From the NCBI RefSeq assembly GCF_964275005.1, contig NC_092704.1:10480871-10544870 (forward strand): a stretch of DNA of 64,000 bases, given 5' to 3'. This document shows, piece by piece, positions 61,672-64,000 of the stretch. Positions within the stretch are counted from its first letter, which is position 1. Each line of letters opens with the position of its first letter. The notes beneath the pieces are model-generated. The model was not told the origin of the DNA. It saw nothing but the letters and a program-made list of their open reading frames with translations, and did no database searches. A program made the translations under genes and the position numbers. The DNA comes from Diadema setosum. Taxonomy: Eukaryota; Echinodermata; Echinoidea; Diadematoida; Diadematidae.

Positions 61672-62472
61672 TTACCCAAACTCTTTGAATTTTTCGCAGA
61701 GCATCTTTTTGGTGTTCTCGGCTGCTCTGCGGGGTTTGTGGATAATGGCAAGACCATCATCTCGGTAGAGCCCGATGTTTTCTTTGGGGATTGTGGAGCC
61801 GATTTCTCCTAGTATGTATGCACCCACAAGTTCGCATGTTTCAGCTCCATCGTATGAGCCCATCGTGACATCGAAGAGGTCATCCGCGTTTGCTTTTTGC
61901 CAAGGCTCGTTGTCATGGAAAAGGAGGGTGTTCTTGGCGTGGAAGATGATCTCTTCTTCCGCTGGCGTAATCGTGGTGAATGTTTTTGCGTATTTGATGG
62001 CTTTGTTGAGCAGTTTCCTGTCAATGGATGGGTAGAAATTGACTACGTCGAACGAAAGGAATGTGGAGTTTTGCCTTGTCGGGGTACCCTTGAACCAGTT
62101 GATGACTGCGGTGGTGTTTTTCCATTGGTTGACCTTCGTCGCTTCCAGGACCTTGTCATTGATTCTCTCCAGCACTGTCTTCGATATGATGCCGATTTCA
62201 CTCTTGCTTGGGTTGATGAGCCTGCATGTAGGGTGATTCCGGAAATTGTCGTTGTGGTCTTTCAGTGTGATGTATGCTTGCTTCGGGGCTAGTACCTGGA
62301 TCCTGTCGGAAAGCTCTAGATTTTCGGCGATCCTTTTGGCCTCTACATTCGTGCTGTGCTCTGTTTGGTGGTTTGACCTCCTGTATGTAGTTGTGACATT
62401 ATCTCTCATCAACTTGTTGTATTCTCTGGGAGTGACTGAGTAGTAGTTGTTTGTTTTGTCGGCAGGCACCAA
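61672..62472 (-). pseudogene. Penelope-like reverse transcriptase fragment
   Basis: An open stretch of 266 codons covers the RT fingers and palm: VPADKTNNYYSV at the start, RLINPSKSEIG, FDVVNFYPSI (catalytic Asp), MGSYDGAETCELVGAY and YRDDGLAI (catalytic Asp pair). It is one piece of the element's single long ORF, whose parts continue in other frames on either side. The ATG at its start is not the original start. Such RTs are related to telomerase in phylogenies; that is family knowledge. Confidence 0.9.
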
Positions 62473-62844
62473 GATGTTTTTTCTCGCTGCGTATCCTTCT
62501 CAGGTCCTCCTTTAGTTTGTTCTGGAATGGTGAGTTGACGTTGCGGAATTTGACATCTTCGATCAGTTTGAGCAAGTTATCTTCGAAGGGTTTCAGCTAA
62601 GGGACAGATGGAGGGGACTTTTGGCTTCTGAATCCGTAAGTTTCTCTGCGGTCGGTCTTTGAGTCTTGGTTTAAGAAGAAGAATGCTCGCCATCGTAGTT
62701 GTTTTATGAAGTCCTCGACTTTCTGTATCAGTCTCTTAATGTATTCGCTATTAGGCGGCACTGGTATGTTCTTCGTGCTGTACTTGAAGCAAAACTTTTC
62801 CATCCTCAGGTTGCAGATTAGAGTGCTCGACGGAGGGAGCGGTT

Positions 62845-62991
62845 ATACGTAAGTAGAGTGTGAACTGCAATATGGCTGACAGTGCTCAACTATATAGGAG
62901 CCCATGTAGTACAATATATAGTAGGATGGAAGGCGTTGCTCTATTAGTGACTTAGCTGGACAGTCTGTTTCGGCCGAAGCCTCGTCAGCAA
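62845..62991 (-). repeat. 5' pseudo-LTR of the Penelope-like element
   Basis: Direct copy of 60340-60486. It is followed, in the minus-strand sense, by the start of the element's coding region, and preceded by the inverted truncated copy. The junction lies at about 62991, where GTCAGCAA meets GCTCAGCAAG, with short shared sequence (CAGCAA). Confidence 0.88.
62949..62991 (-). ncRNA. Hammerhead ribozyme core, copy 2 (GUC triplet, stem I cut)
   Basis: CUGACGA, stem II GGC-UUCG-GCC, GAAA and the minimal stem III are identical to copy 1, but the cleavage triplet is the canonical GUC. The 5' strand of stem I is replaced by sequence of the joined inverted copy, so this copy can no longer form a full stem I by itself. 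Confidence 0.7.
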
Positions 62992-63003
62992 GCTCAGCAA
63001 GAT

Positions 63004-63570
63004 ATGCAACAGGAACACTCTGAAAGTAAGCTACAGCTGCATGGACAATATGCACACTATAACAAAGGCACACAACAAAAAATAACCAACAACAGTCAAG
63101 AGCAAGCCAGGGACTCCTGCAACTGCAGAAAGAAGGAGGATTGCCCGATCCCTGGGAAATGCACAGCCAGGAACATCATATACGAGGCGAAGGTAGCGAC
63201 CCCAAACGATGAGAAAGTATACATCGGCCTTACCTCAACCTCCTTCAAATCCAGATATGCTACACACAAGGCAAGCTTCGCAAACAGGGAAAAGAGACAC
63301 CAGACGGAACTGAGTAAATACATTTGGGGACTGAAGGATGAAGGCACTCCCTACTCACTCACATGGAGGATCGTCAGGCACGCCCAACCATACTCGCCCA
63401 AAACAAACCGTTGCAACCTGTGTCTATGGGAGAAATACCACATCATCACGACCAAGAAACCAGCCATCCTTAACTCAAGAACAGAACTCATTTCAACATG
63501 TAAACATAAGAAAAAGTTTTCCCTCGCAGAGCTTGGTTTGTCCCCCCCCCCCCCCGGCATCCACATGTAA
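63004..63570 (+). CDS. GIY-YIG endonuclease domain ORF of the truncated Penelope-like copy
   Basis: An intact frame of 188 codons. A Cys cluster (Cys39, Cys41, Cys47, Cys53) precedes the nuclease. NIIYEAK and KVYIGLTSTSFKSRY supply the two GIY-YIG strands (IIY around residue 60, YIG at 73-75) and the catalytic Arg84; His88 follows. CNLCLWEKYHII gives the metal-binding Glu143, and LNSRTELISTC follows. This set is characteristic of Penelope-like element nucleases, which nick the target for priming. The first 25 or so codons are partly out of the ancestral frame, and a C-run adds a Pro stretch at the end. The frame belongs to a truncated element without its RT, so it is unlikely to act as a gene. 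Confidence 0.8.
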   Translation: MQQEHSESKLQLHGQYAHYNKGTQQKITNNSQEQARDSCNCRKKEDCPIPGKCTARNIIYEAKVATPNDEKVYIGLTSTSFKSRYATHKASFANREKRHQTELSKYIWGLKDEGTPYSLTWRIVRHAQPYSPKTNRCNLCLWEKYHIITTKKPAILNSRTELISTCKHKKKFSLAELGLSPPPPGIHM

Positions 63571-63727
63571 CCATATTACCCCTGCCTTACGTTAAGCCCA
63601 GTACCAGTGTCATTATCAACTTTATTGTGTTGTTAAGTAGCCACTTGCATGTATCTTTTGTATCTTTTGTTTGCTTGCTTGAGTGCACCAGAGCCGTATG
63701 TCTTACACTGTACTTTAACAAGAAACT

Positions 63728-63777
63728 GATTTAGTTGCTGACGAGGCTTCGGCCGAAACAGACTGCCCAGCTAAGTC
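63728..63777 (+). ncRNA. Hammerhead ribozyme motif, copy 3 (GCC triplet)
   Basis: Identical core and stems to copy 1, on the plus strand: stem I 63728-63737 with 63768-63777, CTGACGA 63738-63744, stem II 63745-63754, GAAA 63755-63758. The cleavage triplet is GCC. Confidence 0.8.
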
Positions 63778-63816
63778 ACTAATAAAGCAACGCCTTCCAT
63801 CCTACTATATATTGTA

Positions 63817-63819
<3 letters not shown>

Positions 63820-63860
<41 letters not shown>
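63820..63860. repeat. (TA)n microsatellite at the right edge of the Penelope-like element
   Basis: About 40 bp of TA, starting inside the GTACTGTATATA end of the truncated copy. Confidence 0.95.
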
Positions 63861-63862
<2 letters not shown>

Positions 63863-63942
63863 CATTAATATCTTTGGTACATATAAGTTAGCAGTATTTT
63901 TTTTTCAACACCATATTTTCCTCTGTCTTTTTTCATTTGCAG

Positions 63943-64000
63943 TATCAATGCGAGACATCAACACCCGGATAAACTTCAAGAGTGGTCTCATCATGGATAC
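63943..64000 (+). CDS. WASF: WASF coding exon 2 (partial, runs off the window)
   Basis: The acceptor tttcatttgcag precedes an exon whose first two bases complete the codon left by exon 1. The frame reads VSMRDINTRINFKSGLIMD. This lines up with the residues after the first exon in other WAVE/SCAR proteins (fly VPLTDITRKKAFKSAKVFD; human ITMRKAFRSS). The match in phase and sequence shows that the gene continues across the 8.8-kb intron. The exon's end is outside the window. Confidence 0.85.

Larger units (their letters stand above)
60340..62991 (-). mobile_element. Penelope-like retroelement with GIY-YIG endonuclease
   Basis: On the minus strand the order is pseudo-LTR, N-terminal region (about 62803-62480), reverse transcriptase (62472-61672), connector (61660-61110), GIY-YIG endonuclease (about 61240-60700), 3' UTR and pseudo-LTR. 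The RT has VPADKTNNYY, RLINPSKSEIG, LSFDVVNFYPSI, MGSYDGAETCELVGAYI and GLYRDDGLAI, with YRDD as the catalytic box. An RT and a GIY-YIG nuclease in one retroelement identify the EN+ Penelope class. The frame is interrupted in several places, so the copy looks inactive. It lies antisense inside WASF intron 1. Confidence 0.92.
62992..63826 (+). mobile_element. Inverted 5'-truncated copy of the Penelope-like element
   Basis: This plus-strand copy is the near-exact inverse of about 60405-61240. It covers the endonuclease region, the C-run, the 3' UTR (from GTTAAGCCCAGTACCAGTGT) and the hammerhead region, and ends at ATTGTACTG before (TA)n. It lacks the last ~60 bp of the pseudo-LTR. With 60340-62991 it forms a compound element with inverted arms of about 830 bp. 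Confidence 0.9.
55157..63942 (+). other. WASF intron 1 (8.8 kb, repeat-filled)
   Basis: Donor gtcagt, acceptor tttgcag. It holds simple repeats, a MITE, a SINE and the compound Penelope-like element described separately. Stretches at 55441-56330, 56932-59147 and 59593-60217 show no gene or repeat I can name. Confidence 0.85.

Overview
The window looks like nuclear DNA of a marine invertebrate, most likely a deuterostome such as an echinoderm. It is AT-rich and holds two intron-rich conserved animal genes, one single-exon immune-type gene, and dense short repeats of LINE, SINE, MITE and Penelope type. The echinoderm placement is inference. The animal origin is firm, because the exon-intron structures of MOB4 and WASF are easy to read.

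Layout. 1-28.5 kb: no host gene I can support. This stretch holds a long hairpin, LINE remnants (1.5-3.3, 16.7-17.6 and 25.7-26.7 kb), two families of TTAA-flanked foldback MITEs, hAT-like MITEs, a degenerate minisatellite and many microsatellites. 28.6-30.6 kb (+): a single-exon gene for a 684-residue protein with an N-terminal TPR/IFIT-like helical array and a C-terminal TIR domain. 36.8-46.7 kb (+): a complete seven-exon MOB4 (phocein) gene, 221 residues, with all splice junctions legible. Its introns carry a SINE nested in a hAT-like element, GC-rich hairpins and related foldback repeats. 46.7-54.8 kb: more MITEs and foldbacks. 54.9 kb to the end (+): the first two coding exons of a WASF (WAVE/SCAR) gene, separated by an 8.8-kb intron; the rest lies beyond the window.

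The WASF intron contains the most striking structure, a Penelope-like retroelement on the minus strand. Its reverse transcriptase and GIY-YIG endonuclease regions lie between two direct ~147-bp pseudo-LTRs. A 5'-truncated second copy is joined to it in inverted orientation, and (TA)n tracts lie on both outer sides. Each of the three terminal copies carries a hammerhead-ribozyme core; one has a canonical GUC cleavage triplet and two have GCC.

The three host genes do not form a pathway. MOB4 is a STRIPAK subunit, WASF activates Arp2/3 actin nucleation, and the TPR-TIR protein is probably an innate-immune or NAD-cleaving protein. A genome-level oddity is the palindromic octamer TAGGCCTA, present about ten times where about one is expected.
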